A stretch of 64,000 bases of DNA from SAR116 cluster bacterium AG-447-A06 (GTDB lineage Bacteria; Pseudomonadota; Alphaproteobacteria; Puniceispirillales; Puniceispirillaceae): contig QCPZ01000001.1 of the NCBI GenBank assembly GCA_003212345.1, positions 94,501 through 158,500 of the forward strand. The letters run 5' to 3'. Shown one piece after another: positions 29,986-41,437 of this stretch. How positions within the stretch are numbered: the stretch's first letter is position 1; each line of letters opens with the position of its first letter. The position numbers were made by a program, and so were the translations under genes. The notes beneath the pieces were generated by a model, which was not told the origin of the DNA, ran no database searches, and was given only the letters and a program-made list of their open reading frames with translations.

Positions 29986-30639
29986 ATGAAAATTTTTCTC
30001 GATAGTGCCGATATCAGAGAGATCACCGACCTTCTTGATACGGGCTTTATTGATGGAGTAACAACAAATCCATCGCTAATTACTAAGTCAGGGCGAGATA
30101 TTTTTGACACCATTGCAGAGATTTGTAGCCTTGTTGACGGGCCGGTTAGTGCCGAAGTAACAGCAACCGATTTCGACACCATGCTAACAGAGGGCCGTAA
30201 ACTAGCCGCCATTGCACCCAATGTAACAGTAAAAGTGCCATTGACCCGTGATGGGCTAATGACATGCCGAGCACTAAGCGATGCCGGTACCAACGTAAAT
30301 GTTACCTTGTGCTTTACTGCTGGACAGGCCATTCTTGCTGCCAAGGCGGGTGCCAAATTTATTTCGCCCTTTGTTGGTAGGCTCGATGATATTGGCCAAG
30401 ACGGCATGGGCCTTATCGAAGAAATTTGCAGCATTTATGCAAACTATGATTTTGATACCAACGTATTGGTAGCATCGGTACGCAGCACATCCCACGTTGT
30501 TGATGCAGCGCTAATGGGAGCCGATGTGGTAACCTTACCGCCAAAAATTCTGACAGCACTTTACGAACACCCCCTAACCGATAGCGGATTGGCTGCTTTT
30601 TTAAAAGATTGGCAGGCGACTGGCCAGTCAATTCTATAA
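29986..30639 (+). CDS. Transaldolase / fructose-6-phosphate aldolase family protein
   Basis: A 217-residue class I aldolase of the short transaldolase group (TalC/FSA type). It begins [20 protein letters not shown], with [13 protein letters not shown], and the Schiff-base lysine is Lys83 in [50 protein letters not shown] and [19 protein letters not shown] are family segments. Sequence alone does not separate transaldolase from fructose-6-phosphate aldolase. The ATG at 29986 follows AGGATC; an in-frame upstream start at 29929 is unsupported. It diverges from priA. Confidence 0.93.
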   Translation: MKIFLDSADIREITDLLDTGFIDGVTTNPSLITKSGRDIFDTIAEICSLVDGPVSAEVTATDFDTMLTEGRKLAAIAPNVTVKVPLTRDGLMTCRALSDAGTNVNVTLCFTAGQAILAAKAGAKFISPFVGRLDDIGQDGMGLIEEICSIYANYDFDTNVLVASVRSTSHVVDAALMGADVVTLPPKILTALYEHPLTDSGLAAFLKDWQATGQSIL

Positions 30640-30726
30640 TCCCAGCTTCAAAACGCCCTTGGGTAATAGGACGGGACCAGACAGTCGGTTGCCATCAAAA
30701 TATTATAAACCGGCATAGGTAACGGC

Positions 30727-31461
30727 ATGGCAGACACTACTTCAACAAAAAACATTACCGCCACAGATATTGCTGCCTTTTTGACCGATAATCCGGACTC
30801 TATCGCCGATATGCTAGCAAACCATCCAAAACTCTTGGCGCTTTGTCTAGCGGTAGCGCACGATCAAGCCCAAGACAACAGACAAATAGATCCAAAAGTT
30901 GTTGATTTGAGTCCGGCACTTGCTTTCAAGGCGCGCCAGGATGCCCGCAAGATCAAACAGACACATGAATCGCTGCTGGAAGTTGCTGCCGAAAACATTC
31001 TGAGTTGGAAGAGAGTGCATCACGCCACATTGGGGCTCCTTGCCAGCACTGATTTGCCTAGCATGTGTCAGGTAATAACCAATGAATTTCCGGTGATTTT
31101 TGACCTGAACCAGTGTCAGCTCATTATCGAGGAAGAAGTAGCCATGCAAAATATCACCGGTACTGGCCTTAGCCTTCATCCAGCCACCAAAATTGACGCT
31201 GCAATTAACAGCCGCAGCCTGTACCTTGGCATGCCGAATGATGCTGCCCAACAATTGCTGGTGAGACCCGCCGAAAGCCTTGCAATTATCCGGCTACCAG
31301 ATCGGCTTCCTAACCCAGTTTCGCATGCTGTGCTGCTACTTGGCGGAAAAACCGCGTATAGCTTTCAACCCGATCTTGGCTGTGATTTGCTGGTGCTGCT
31401 GGCTGAAATGGTTGGGGTGACACTTGCTGCCCGGCTTGAGCTCCAAGACACAGTGCAATGA
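30727..31461 (+). CDS. DUF484 family protein
   Basis: A 244-residue cytoplasmic protein of the DUF484 (YigA-like) family, which has a GAF-like fold and no known function. ITATDIAAFLTDNPDSIADM near the N-terminus matches the family start; the middle helix and the C-terminal SLAIIRLPDRLPNPVSHAVL, LLGGKTAYSFQPDLGCDLLV complete the domain. It overlaps xerC by the ATGA at 31458-31461, so the two are translationally coupled. DUF484 next to xerC is a widespread association, which suggests a link to chromosome recombination, but that is inference. Confidence 0.85.
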   Translation: MADTTSTKNITATDIAAFLTDNPDSIADMLANHPKLLALCLAVAHDQAQDNRQIDPKVVDLSPALAFKARQDARKIKQTHESLLEVAAENILSWKRVHHATLGLLASTDLPSMCQVITNEFPVIFDLNQCQLIIEEEVAMQNITGTGLSLHPATKIDAAINSRSLYLGMPNDAAQQLLVRPAESLAIIRLPDRLPNPVSHAVLLLGGKTAYSFQPDLGCDLLVLLAEMVGVTLAARLELQDTVQ

Positions 31462-32354
31462 TTAGTAGTTCTCATCAGACTGCATGGCTGCGCTGGCTGG
31501 CCAGTGAAAAACGATATGGGCAAAATACACTTGATGCTTATGAACGTGATCTTGATGATTTTTCCAGCTATGCAACCAGCAGTGGCATTGCCCGTGATGC
31601 GCCCTTATCGCGCCAGGTTTTTCGGGGTTGGCTTGCCCACATGGCAGCACGACAACTAGCCCGCACCACGATTGCCCGGCGTGTATCATCACTGCGCAAC
31701 TTTTATCGGTTTTGTGGCCAAAACCAGCTTCTCGATGTACCGGACCTTGGTTGGCTTCACGCCCCCCGGCCGCCACGTGCGGTGCCAAAATCATTATCAA
31801 CTGATGATGCGCAGGCACTCTTGCAGGCAATCTTTAACCGACGCGGGGCTGAATGGACCAAAAAACGCGATTTTGCTGTTTTGATGCTATTATATGGTGC
31901 GGGCTTGCGCATTTCCGAGGCATTAGGCCTGTTTCGCAAGGATGCCCCGCTTGGCGAATGGCTTAGCATCACCGGAAAGGGCGGAAAAATGCGCGATGTA
32001 CCAGTGTTGAGAGCTGCTAGTGAAGCGGTTGATGATTATATGGGGGAATGCCCTTTTGATGGCGGGCCTGACGCGGCGTTGTTTCTTAGTAGCCGCGGCA
32101 AACCACTAGGGGCGCGAGCCGTTCAACGATTGCTGGAGGGACTGCGTTTGGAGCTTGATTTACCAGCCCATGTGACACCGCATAGCCTGCGCCACGCCTT
32201 TGCTACCCATCTTCTTAGTAATGGCGGGGATCTTCGTGCGATTCAAGAATTACTTGGCCATGCCAGTCTATCAACAACTCAGCGTTACACGCATGTTGAT
32301 GAAGGCCATCTGATCCAAATCCATCGTGATACCCATCCACGAGCCCGCCGCTAA
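31458..32354 (+). CDS. xerC: Tyrosine recombinase XerC
   Basis: One of the two site-specific recombinases that resolve chromosome dimers at dif. It is 298 residues. The SAM-like N-terminal domain (about 1-95) is followed by the catalytic domain: first arginine in YGAGLRISEALGL, lysine in SITGKGGKMRDVPV, HSLRHAFATHLLSNGGDL (HxxR), LLGHASLSTTQRYTHV (histidine and the nucleophilic tyrosine). XerD is closely similar, and the choice of XerC rests on its coupling to DUF484. FtsK, its activating partner, is also encoded in this window (59470-61824). No dif site was recognised. Confidence 0.9.
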   Translation: MISSSHQTAWLRWLASEKRYGQNTLDAYERDLDDFSSYATSSGIARDAPLSRQVFRGWLAHMAARQLARTTIARRVSSLRNFYRFCGQNQLLDVPDLGWLHAPRPPRAVPKSLSTDDAQALLQAIFNRRGAEWTKKRDFAVLMLLYGAGLRISEALGLFRKDAPLGEWLSITGKGGKMRDVPVLRAASEAVDDYMGECPFDGGPDAALFLSSRGKPLGARAVQRLLEGLRLELDLPAHVTPHSLRHAFATHLLSNGGDLRAIQELLGHASLSTTQRYTHVDEGHLIQIHRDTHPRARR

Positions 32355-32416
32355 AATTAGGCTAGTCAACATGATAGGCAATTAGCACAGATTTGCCTTC
32401 CTCAAATAGCGCCAAC

Positions 32417-33826
32417 TTACACGTGAATCGCCCGGCCATCGACCGCCAGAGCCGCCTCTTTTACCGCCTCATTCAAGGTGGGATGGCCATGGCATGTTCT
32501 GGCAATATCCTCAGATGACGCGCCAAAGGCCATCGCTGCTGCGCATTCGTGAATCACCGTACCTGCCTCATGGCCAATTATATGCACTCCCAAAATCTTG
32601 TCCGTTTTTGCGCAAGCCAAAATCTTTACAAATCCATCAGGATGACCCTGCGCCCGCGCACGGCTATTGGCTGAAAATGGGAACATACCCTTGGCATAGT
32701 CAATACCAGCATCCTTAAGCGCGTCCTCAGATTTTCCAAGCGTGGCAATTTCTGGAGCCGTATATACGATGCCCGGCACTTGATCATAATCAACATGCCC
32801 AGCCTTGCCCACCATCATTTCAACGGCGGCGACCGCGTCTTCTTCCGCTTTATGTGCCAGCATTGGCCCCTCAATCACATCACCAATGGCATAAATATCT
32901 TCGATGCTAGTCTCAAATCTCCCATCAACCACAATACGGCCACGCGGCGTCATGGTTAAGCCAAGCTTGTCAAGTCCTAGCCCATCAGTGGCCGGGTGGC
33001 GCCCAACCGAAACCAACGCAATATCAGCTCTAACTGTTTCTTCCGCTCCACCCTCAGCAGGAGTAACAATAAGTGTAACACCATTCTTTCCCGGCTTAGC
33101 TGATTTCACCGCCGTACTGAGGCGAAATTTCAATCCCTGCTTTTTCGCGATGGTCATAAATTTCTTCGCAACTTCACTATCCATACCGGGAAGAATACGT
33201 GGCAAATATTCGATCACTTCAACCTCAGCACCCAAACGCGCCCACACCGTGCCAAGCTCTAGGCCTATATAGCCAGCTCCAATCACTGACAGTTTTTTTG
33301 GTAGTGTCTCCAAACTAAGGGCGCCAGTTGAACTAACAATGCGGTGCTCATCAATAGTAATCCCAGGCAAGCTGGATGGATGGCTGCCAGTGGCAATCAT
33401 GATTTTTGCAGCTTGATAGTCACCCTTATCCTTACCAGCTGTAATTTCGATTTTGCCCGGGGCGATAATGTTTGCCGTACCTTCGAGGCGAGTTATTTTG
33501 TTTTTCTTAAAGAGAAAATCAATGCCCTCAGTGAGCGTGCCAACAATATCGCTTTTTGATTTCATCATTTGGTCGAGGTCAAGCGTGACCTTGCCAACCG
33601 AGACCCCCATATTGCCAAGCGATCCAGATGCAGCATTGGCAAAATGTTCTGATGCGTTCAACAAAGCCTTCGAAGGAATACAGCCAACATTTAAACAGGT
33701 TCCACCAAGCTTTGAGCGTCTATCAATACACGCGACATTCATACCAAGCTGGGCCGCCCGGATAGCACCAACGTATCCGCCTGGGCCGGCCCCAATGACA
33801 ATTAGATCAAAGCTGGTATTCTGCAT
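32417..33826 (-). CDS. lpdA: Dihydrolipoyl dehydrogenase (E3)
   Basis: The FAD flavoprotein that reoxidises lipoyl groups of 2-oxoacid dehydrogenase complexes. It is 469 residues. FDLIVIGAGPGGYVGAIRAA binds FAD; the redox disulfide is Cys44/Cys49 in GGTCLNVGCIPSK; SVIGAGYIGLELGTVWARLG binds NAD; the C-terminal HIIGHEAGTVIHECAAAMAF and HGHPTLNEAV carry the active-site His-Glu pair. It lies 52 bp after odhB, so it is probably the E3 of the 2-oxoglutarate dehydrogenase complex, though it may be shared with others. Confidence 0.97.
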   Translation of the reverse strand: MQNTSFDLIVIGAGPGGYVGAIRAAQLGMNVACIDRRSKLGGTCLNVGCIPSKALLNASEHFANAASGSLGNMGVSVGKVTLDLDQMMKSKSDIVGTLTEGIDFLFKKNKITRLEGTANIIAPGKIEITAGKDKGDYQAAKIMIATGSHPSSLPGITIDEHRIVSSTGALSLETLPKKLSVIGAGYIGLELGTVWARLGAEVEVIEYLPRILPGMDSEVAKKFMTIAKKQGLKFRLSTAVKSAKPGKNGVTLIVTPAEGGAEETVRADIALVSVGRHPATDGLGLDKLGLTMTPRGRIVVDGRFETSIEDIYAIGDVIEGPMLAHKAEEDAVAAVEMMVGKAGHVDYDQVPGIVYTAPEIATLGKSEDALKDAGIDYAKGMFPFSANSRARAQGHPDGFVKILACAKTDKILGVHIIGHEAGTVIHECAAAMAFGASSEDIARTCHGHPTLNEAVKEAALAVDGRAIHV

Positions 33827-33878
33827 TTTCTTTCCCTTCTAATTAGGGGACATCGTTCTGATATATGGGTTCAAGCAT

Positions 33879-35141
33879 TTAAACACCCATCAACAACCGG
33901 CGCGGATCTTCAACCATTTCCTTCACCCGTGCGAGGAATGATACCGCCTCGCGGCCGTCAATGATACGATGATCATATGACAATGCCAAATACATCATTG
34001 GCCTAATCATAATCTGATCGTCAATCACCACAGCCCGCTTTTGAATCTTGTGCATTCCCAGAATACCGCTTTGTGGCGGATTCAAAATCGGTGTCGACAT
34101 CATCGATCCGTAGACCCCACCATTCGAAATGGTAAAAGTGCCGCCAGCCATTTCATCCGGGGTAATTTTACCATCACGCGCACGTAGACCAAAGTCTGAA
34201 ATCACCCGCTCGGTATCGGCCAAGCTCATCTCGCCAGCATCTTTAATAACCGGCACCACAAGCCCCTGTGGTGTCCCCACAGCAACACCAATATTATAAT
34301 AATTTTTATATATTATATCGGTGCCATCAATTTCGGCATTTACCGCTGGAAATTCGCGAAGTGCCAGAATCGCGGCCTGAACAAAAATACCCATAAATCC
34401 AAGACGAACTTCATGTGTTGCCTCAAACGCATCTTTGTAGTCCGCACGCAATTTCAGAACTGCTGACATGTCCACCTCATTAAAAGTGGTCAGTATGGCG
34501 GCGTTATTTTGTGCTGCTTTCAACCTGCTCGCAATGACTTGCCGCAATTTTGACATCGGCATCCGTTCCTCGCGAGCAGCATCCACATCACGTGGTGTTG
34601 GCCGCAGCGAGTTTGCGACCGTGGGTCCGTTAACAGCCTTATTCGCTGGGAGCGCTGGTTGCGGTGTTTTGATTGCTGCTAGAACATCGGCCTTCGTCAG
34701 GCGTCCGCCGACACCACTCGGAGTAATTGTTGCTGGGTTTAGATTATGTTCTTCGACCAAACGGCGAACCGCAGGCGAAAGGCTTGATACATCAAATGTT
34801 GTTGCGGACCCCACCATTGCCACGGGAGCTGTTGGCGCTGGCGCATCTGAAATCGCAGGTCCAGCAACTTTTCTCTCTAGCTGTTTGTCAGTTTTACTGG
34901 CAGCACCTTCAGTGACCCGGGCTAAAAGTGCGCCAACTTCAACCGTGTTACCCTCGGCAACAATGATTTCATCAAGCCTGCCGGCAACTGGCGATGGCAC
35001 TTCAAGCGTTACCTTATCGGTTTCAAGTTCAACAACCGGCTCATCCACGGCGACCATTTCGCCTGCCTTTTTAATCCAGCGTGCAATTGTAGCATCACTG
35101 ACTGACTCACCTAGTGTTGGAACATGAATATCAATTGACAT
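33879..35141 (-). CDS. sucB: 2-oxoglutarate dehydrogenase E2, dihydrolipoyl succinyltransferase
   Basis: Transfers the succinyl group to CoA. From the ATG at 35141 the protein is 420 residues with one lipoyl domain (lysine 43 in [18 protein letters not shown]), an Ala/Pro-rich linker, the peripheral subunit-binding domain ([35 protein letters not shown]), a second linker and the catalytic domain, ending in the conserved [16 protein letters not shown] with catalytic histidine and aspartate. The first residues [19 protein letters not shown] are typical; three extra codons upstream (35150) are unlikely. It sits between sucA and lpdA. Confidence 0.97.
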   Translation of the reverse strand: MSIDIHVPTLGESVSDATIARWIKKAGEMVAVDEPVVELETDKVTLEVPSPVAGRLDEIIVAEGNTVEVGALLARVTEGAASKTDKQLERKVAGPAISDAPAPTAPVAMVGSATTFDVSSLSPAVRRLVEEHNLNPATITPSGVGGRLTKADVLAAIKTPQPALPANKAVNGPTVANSLRPTPRDVDAAREERMPMSKLRQVIASRLKAAQNNAAILTTFNEVDMSAVLKLRADYKDAFEATHEVRLGFMGIFVQAAILALREFPAVNAEIDGTDIIYKNYYNIGVAVGTPQGLVVPVIKDAGEMSLADTERVISDFGLRARDGKITPDEMAGGTFTISNGGVYGSMMSTPILNPPQSGILGMHKIQKRAVVIDDQIMIRPMMYLALSYDHRIIDGREAVSFLARVKEMVEDPRRLLMGV

Positions 35142-35203
35142 AGCGAGCACCCTCCTACGGTACTTTGTCTTATTTCTTAACCTGCCAGGGCGGCAGTCTC
35201 GTT

Positions 35204-38152
35204 TTACTTACTTCTTTTTAGCGCCAGTTTCTTTTTTTTTGCTGTGGCCAAAGGGCCAAGCGCTTCAATAACAAGAGCATTTTGTTCGCTATTATGTCTC
35301 ATCAATGAGCCAGTGGCAGGTGACGCGGCAGCGGCGCGGCCAGCATAATTGAGGTGCTGCTGGCGCGTTCCAATCTCTTGCATAACCTCTTCAATAAAAT
35401 CACGAATGAATGTCCAGCTTCCCATATTCTTTGGTTCCTCTTGACACCATACAAGCTCAGCATCTGGCGTTTTCTGAAGTCGCCGCAACAAAGATTTGTG
35501 TGGAAACGGATAAAGCTGCTCAAGGCGCAGAATTTCAATATCCCATGCCTTTGCCTCATCGCGTGCGGCAGCCAGATCATAATAGACTTTGCCGGAACAC
35601 ATGACTACCCTCTTTGCTTTGCCGTGCCTAACCTCGGTGTCCTTTTCATCCAGAACGCGGTGGAAACTCGTACCAAGCCCCATCTCAGCAAGGTCTGAGA
35701 CCACCGCTTTGTGCCGCAACAGTGATTTGGGAGTCATGACGATGAGCGGCTTGCGGAAATCACGGCGCACTTGACGGCGCAGAACATGGAAATAATTGGC
35801 TGGCGTGGTACAATTTACTACTTGCATATTATCCTCAGCGCACAATTGTAAATAACGCTCAAGACGCGCTGATGAATGTTCTGGACCTTGTCCCTCGTAA
35901 CCGTGGGGAAGCAAAAGAACAAGGCCACTCATACGCAGCCATTTGGATTCGCCAGACGATATAAACTGATCAACTACCACCTGTGCACCATTTGCAAAAT
36001 CACCAAACTGAGCCTCCCACATAACCAACGCATTGGGCTCAACTTGCGAAAATCCATACTCAAATCCCATCACTGAAGCCTCAGATAATGGGGAGTCAAT
36101 GACCTCGAACATAGCCTGATTTGAGGAAAGGTTAGAAAGAGGGGTGTAACGCTCTTCAGTCTCCTGATCAACAAACACTGAATGCCGCTGACTGAAAGTC
36201 CCGCGGCCAGAATCTTGCCCAGACAGACGGACAGGATTGCCCTCCAATAAAAGGGATCCAAACGCCAAATGTTCAGCAGTGGCCCAATCAATGCCCATGC
36301 CAGATATAATCGCAGAAGCACGCGCCTTAAGAATACGATTCAGTTTTGAGTTTAACTTCAAATGTTCTGGCGGGTTTGTCATCACCGCACCAATTTTCTG
36401 TAAATCTTCTAAATTCACAGCAGTATCGCCCCGCCGGTCATCACCATGTGCTGCCGCCATACCCGACCATTTGCCTTCCAGCCAATCAGCCTTATTTGGC
36501 AGATAATTTGTCCCTGCTTCAAACTCAGCATCGAGATAAGCTATCCGGTCATCAATCACCTTTTGTGCGCCATTAGCATCATAAACCCCCTCTTGAATTA
36601 ATCGCTGGCCATAGATTTCCCGAACTGACTTATGCCGTTCAATTTCTCTATACATTAGGGGCTGTGTGAACATTGGCTCGTCACCTTCATTATGCCCAAA
36701 TCTACGATAACAGAACATATCAATAACAACATCAGAGCTAAATGTTTGACGAAATTCTGTTGCTATTCGTGCCACATGGATAACCGCTTCCGGGTCATCT
36801 CCATTCACATGAAAAATTGGTGTCATTACCATTTTTGCCACATCCGTCGGATATGGTGATGAGCGCGAATATTGAGGGCTCGTTGTAAACCCAATCTGAT
36901 TGTTAATAATGATATGAATCGTGCCACCAGTTCGATAACCACGTAAAGCTGAAAAAGCGAAAGTCTCACCAACCACGCCTTGGCCTGCAAAGGCAGCATC
37001 CCCATGCAACAAAATACCCAAAACCTTAGTTCGGTCGACGTCACCTAATTGCTGCTGTTTGGCACGAACACGTCCGACAATGACAGGGTCAACAATTTCA
37101 AGATGCGATGGATTAGGGGCCAATGACAGATGCACATTCATATCATCAAAAACCCGATCAGACGAGGCACCCATGTGATATTTAACATCTCCCGAGATAC
37201 CAACATCCTCAGGGGTTGCCGATCTCCCATGAAACTCAGAAATAATTGCGCGAAAGGGCTTCTGCATCACATTATGAAGAATGTTCAACCGTCCCCGATG
37301 CGCCATTCCAACAACGACTTCACTCAGTCCAAGTTGGCTGCCTCGCTTTAATATTTGTTCTAAAGCTGGAATAACGGCCTCACTGCCATCTAAACCAAAT
37401 CTTTTTGTACCGGGAAATTTTTTATGGAGGTATTTGCCAAATTCATCCGCATCAACGAGCCGCTCATAGATTGCTGACTTACCCCTCAGCGTAAAGTCAG
37501 TTTGATTGTTAATGGACTCAATCCGCTCTTGTATCCAAGCTTTTTGTTTTGGGTCCTGAACGTGCATAAACTCAACGCCGATTGTTCCACAATAAGTCTG
37601 ACGAAGCCGTTCAATGATTTCTGTCAATGTGGCAGTTTCAAGTCCCAACACATTGTCAATGAAAATTGGCCGCTCCCAATCACCGTCACCAAAACCATAA
37701 TTACTTGGGTCAAGCTCAGGATGGAGATCTGGTTCTTCAAGCGCTAATGGGTCAAGTTTTGCCAAAAGATGTCCATTACTTCGATATGCTCGAATCAACA
37801 TCACAGCTCGCAATGAGTCCAGCGTTGCAGCTCGCATATCGCCAGCATTGATACGTCTTCCAGATCCGTGTGCTTCCGCAACTGCCTTTATTGACGCCTC
37901 GGGATCCACAGCCCCAACAACACGGCTTTTTTGACGTCCCCAGCTAGGACCAGCTTCGATGTCCGCCCCAGAATCAGCCGTTCTACCAAGTTGTTCAAAA
38001 TAAGTTGCCCAATGGGGGTCAACTGATGAAGGGTTTTCTCGCCACGCCTTGTTCATTTCGGCGATAAAGGTAGCATTTGCTCCCGAAAGAAGGCTGAAAT
38101 CAATCGATGCAAAATTCGCAGCATCACCCAAATTTGAAACAGAATCATCCAT
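35204..38152 (-). CDS. sucA: 2-oxoglutarate dehydrogenase E1
   Basis: The thiamine diphosphate-dependent first component of the 2-oxoglutarate dehydrogenase complex. It is 982 residues, within the family range. The N-terminal [20 protein letters not shown] is the part that engages E2. [40 protein letters not shown] and [19 protein letters not shown] (active-site loops and cofactor contacts) and [20 protein letters not shown] are all present. The gene is followed by sucB after 62 bp. It is 209 bp from the mdh stop, with the mdh terminator between them; a separate promoter for sucAB-lpdA is therefore not required upstream, but sucA is transcribed away from... the same strand as mdh, so its own promoter or read-through from sdh is needed. 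Confidence 0.97.
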   Translation of the reverse strand: MDDSVSNLGDAANFASIDFSLLSGANATFIAEMNKAWRENPSSVDPHWATYFEQLGRTADSGADIEAGPSWGRQKSRVVGAVDPEASIKAVAEAHGSGRRINAGDMRAATLDSLRAVMLIRAYRSNGHLLAKLDPLALEEPDLHPELDPSNYGFGDGDWERPIFIDNVLGLETATLTEIIERLRQTYCGTIGVEFMHVQDPKQKAWIQERIESINNQTDFTLRGKSAIYERLVDADEFGKYLHKKFPGTKRFGLDGSEAVIPALEQILKRGSQLGLSEVVVGMAHRGRLNILHNVMQKPFRAIISEFHGRSATPEDVGISGDVKYHMGASSDRVFDDMNVHLSLAPNPSHLEIVDPVIVGRVRAKQQQLGDVDRTKVLGILLHGDAAFAGQGVVGETFAFSALRGYRTGGTIHIIINNQIGFTTSPQYSRSSPYPTDVAKMVMTPIFHVNGDDPEAVIHVARIATEFRQTFSSDVVIDMFCYRRFGHNEGDEPMFTQPLMYREIERHKSVREIYGQRLIQEGVYDANGAQKVIDDRIAYLDAEFEAGTNYLPNKADWLEGKWSGMAAAHGDDRRGDTAVNLEDLQKIGAVMTNPPEHLKLNSKLNRILKARASAIISGMGIDWATAEHLAFGSLLLEGNPVRLSGQDSGRGTFSQRHSVFVDQETEERYTPLSNLSSNQAMFEVIDSPLSEASVMGFEYGFSQVEPNALVMWEAQFGDFANGAQVVVDQFISSGESKWLRMSGLVLLLPHGYEGQGPEHSSARLERYLQLCAEDNMQVVNCTTPANYFHVLRRQVRRDFRKPLIVMTPKSLLRHKAVVSDLAEMGLGTSFHRVLDEKDTEVRHGKAKRVVMCSGKVYYDLAAARDEAKAWDIEILRLEQLYPFPHKSLLRRLQKTPDAELVWCQEEPKNMGSWTFIRDFIEEVMQEIGTRQQHLNYAGRAAAASPATGSLMRHNSEQNALVIEALGPLATAKKKKLALKRSK

Positions 38153-38290
38153 GAAGAAAGGTACACCCCCCTAGCTTTTAAGGACCTTATTACAACATTT
38201 ATTCTCTTGTTGAATTGATAGTCTATTCGTTAATTCTGGTATTTCAAGTCGTATAGAATTTTCCTGGTATAAACTCGTGAATATGGCTGC

Positions 38291-38314
38291 AAAAAGGGCC
38301 GGTAATTACCGGCC
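38291..38314 (-). terminator. Palindromic terminator downstream of mdh
   Basis: The perfect 18-nt palindrome GGCCGGTAATTACCGGCC (38297-38314) lies about 50 nt beyond the mdh stop. Read on the minus strand it is a strong stem followed by CTTTTTGC, as in a factor-independent terminator. It separates mdh from sucA, so the sucA-sucB-lpdA unit probably has its own promoter in 38153-38290. Confidence 0.75.
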
Positions 38315-38361
38315 AAATGACTCTGGTTTCTGTCTTCGTTTGCTGGAACAGCCAAGCATTA

Positions 38362-39327
<966 letters not shown>

Positions 39328-39456
39328 TTACATAGGTGAGAAGTGCCGCGCCATGATTTAAGCAAAATTGATCCGCGCGGCTTTTGATTTTGTGTACATA
39401 ACTATCAAATGACATTCAAGACCAAACCTAAAAATTGGCAGTGATCAAAAGTTAAC

Positions 39457-40599
39457 TTACAGCTTTCCGCGCTGTGTCATTTCACCAAGTCGTGATGCCG
39501 TTCTTTCAAACTCAAACTGCCATTGATAACCCTGATAAAGGTCGGCAATATCGGCATCTGCTGACGCTATAAGAAACCTTCCACGATCATATAGCGCATC
39601 AATCAACCACATAAATCGGCGCGCCACATGGTCATTTTCATCGGTAAAATTTGGCACATCGCTTAACACAAGGCCGGCAAACCGTCCAGCGATAGCAAGA
39701 TAATCACGCGCGCCAAGCGGTACATCACAAAGACTGGCAAAACTGGAAAAACCTATGTCACCGGCAACTTTCTCGATAACGATCTCACGGCCCGCCACAC
39801 GAATAGTTTCATCAGTAACAACAACTCCTCCAGCAAGCTGTTCGAAGGCTGCATCAAGCTGATCACAATTTGCTTGTGACGGTGTATACCATGCAGGCAT
39901 GCCAGCAAGTTCAACACTCCGCCAATCGGTGCCATCATTTAGCTGGCACACCTCACAACGTTCCTTTAAAAGTGCTATAAATGATAGAAACCTATCACGA
40001 TGAAGACCATTCTTATATAAATCATCAGCATGACGGTTCGATGTTGCCACCACAACCACACCGCGATCAAGCATACCCGAAAACAGTCGTGCAAGTATCA
40101 TTGCATCCGCGATGTCACGCACTTCCATTTCATCAAAACAGACCACCATTCCGCGCGCTGCCAATTCAGCCGCCGCACTTTCAATCGGATCATCAGCACC
40201 GTTTTGCCGCGCCGCATGAATGAAATCTTGGGCCAGAACCATGAAATCATGAAAATGCAATCGCCAAACTGTAGGCACCCCATCCCTATCCAGTCGTAAT
40301 GTCTTTGTCGATTCATGGAACATGTCCATCAACATGGTTTTACCACGGCCAACGCCACCATAAATATAAAGGCCTTTTGCTGTGTCTCGATGAAAAAGCC
40401 CCGTCCAGCCCAATAAGACTTTGGCTGCAACTGACACAAATCCGCGTGGGGACCTTGCAGCAATTAACCGGTCAACTAAATGATCAAGCTTGAGAGCAAC
40501 CTCTTTTTGGGCTGGATCTGGGTTTAGGGTATGATTAGCGATCCGCACTGCCAATTGCTGAGTTGGATAATTACAACGGTTTTGCCGGCCGTTGGTCAT
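39457..40599 (-). CDS. zapE: Cell division protein ZapE (AFG1-type ATPase)
   Basis: A P-loop ATPase of the AFG1/ZapE family, 380 residues. Walker A is GGVGRGKT at 81-88; MVVCFDEMEVRDIADAMILA carries Walker B; VVVATSNRHADDLYKNGLHR and the late RFMWLIDALYDRGRFLIASA are family segments. In Escherichia coli ZapE acts at the Z-ring late in division, and the yeast relative AFG1 supports respiratory complex turnover. Its place between sdhB and mdh is conserved in alphaproteobacteria. The gap to sdhB is 40 bp, so it may be co-transcribed with sdhCDAB. Confidence 0.92.
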   Translation of the reverse strand: MTNGRQNRCNYPTQQLAVRIANHTLNPDPAQKEVALKLDHLVDRLIAARSPRGFVSVAAKVLLGWTGLFHRDTAKGLYIYGGVGRGKTMLMDMFHESTKTLRLDRDGVPTVWRLHFHDFMVLAQDFIHAARQNGADDPIESAAAELAARGMVVCFDEMEVRDIADAMILARLFSGMLDRGVVVVATSNRHADDLYKNGLHRDRFLSFIALLKERCEVCQLNDGTDWRSVELAGMPAWYTPSQANCDQLDAAFEQLAGGVVVTDETIRVAGREIVIEKVAGDIGFSSFASLCDVPLGARDYLAIAGRFAGLVLSDVPNFTDENDHVARRFMWLIDALYDRGRFLIASADADIADLYQGYQWQFEFERTASRLGEMTQRGKL

Positions 40600-40639
40600 C
40601 GAAATTTACCCCCTTGGGAATACGGCAAAGCAGATAAGG

Positions 40640-41416
40640 CTAGCGTTGTCCCATTTCACTTTTAATGCCTGCAATTGCCTTTCCTGGGTTTAAACCTTTT
40701 GGGCAGGTCTTGGCACAATTCATAATTGTGTGGCAACGGTATAATGAAAAGCTATCGTCCAGCGCATCTAACCGTTCGCGTTTTTGGTCATCGCGGCTAT
40801 CAGAAATCCACCGATAGGCCTGCAAAAGTACTGCCGGACCAAGATAATCATCACCATTCCACCAATAACTCGGACAAGCAGTCGAACAGCTAAAACACAA
40901 AACACATTCCCACAAACCGTCCAGCTTTTCACGCTCGACAGGTGACTGGCGGCGCTCCTCCCCCTTAGGTGCCGAGTTGTCTGCTTTTAACCATGGCTCA
41001 ATTGAGGTCAATTGCCGATAGGCATTACTAAGATCAGGCACCAGATCCTTCACCACAGGCATATGAGGCAAAGGATATATGTTAACATCGCCCTTAACGT
41101 CTTTTATCCCCTTGAGACATGCAAGGGTATTCGTGCCGTCAATATTCATTGAGCACGATCCGCAAATTCCTTCACGGCAGGACCGACGAAAAGTCAAACT
41201 ACTGTCAATCTCATTCTTTATTTTAATTAGCGCATCCAAAACCATTGGTCCGCAATCATCGAGATCGATGTCAAAGGCATCAATGCGCGGTTGGGCGCCA
41301 TCATCGGGTGACCAACGATATATTTTAAAGGTTTTAACATTACTTGCCCCGGCAAGAGCCTTATGCACCTTGCCATCAGTCATACGTGAGTTTTTGGGCA
41401 GTCTGAACTCGGCCAT
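40640..41416 (-). CDS. sdhB: Succinate dehydrogenase iron-sulfur subunit
   Basis: Carries electrons from the FAD of SdhA to ubiquinone through three clusters. It has 258 residues. The [2Fe-2S] cysteines are 80, 85, 88 and 100 in [20 protein letters not shown] followed by C. The [4Fe-4S] and [3Fe-4S] ligands are in [16 protein letters not shown] and [20 protein letters not shown]. It lies 21 bp after sdhA and is followed by zapE. Confidence 0.98.
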   Translation of the reverse strand: MAEFRLPKNSRMTDGKVHKALAGASNVKTFKIYRWSPDDGAQPRIDAFDIDLDDCGPMVLDALIKIKNEIDSSLTFRRSCREGICGSCSMNIDGTNTLACLKGIKDVKGDVNIYPLPHMPVVKDLVPDLSNAYRQLTSIEPWLKADNSAPKGEERRQSPVEREKLDGLWECVLCFSCSTACPSYWWNGDDYLGPAVLLQAYRWISDSRDDQKRERLDALDDSFSLYRCHTIMNCAKTCPKGLNPGKAIAGIKSEMGQR

Positions 41417-41437
41417 TTTCTAATTTTCCGTCCTTAC

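Noticed and set aside
39340-39385. GCCGCGC/GCGCGGC inverted repeat upstream of mdh
   Set aside because: The stem has a 20-nt loop, and in the sense orientation it is in the mdh leader without a T-run, so neither a terminator nor a known regulator site can be supported.
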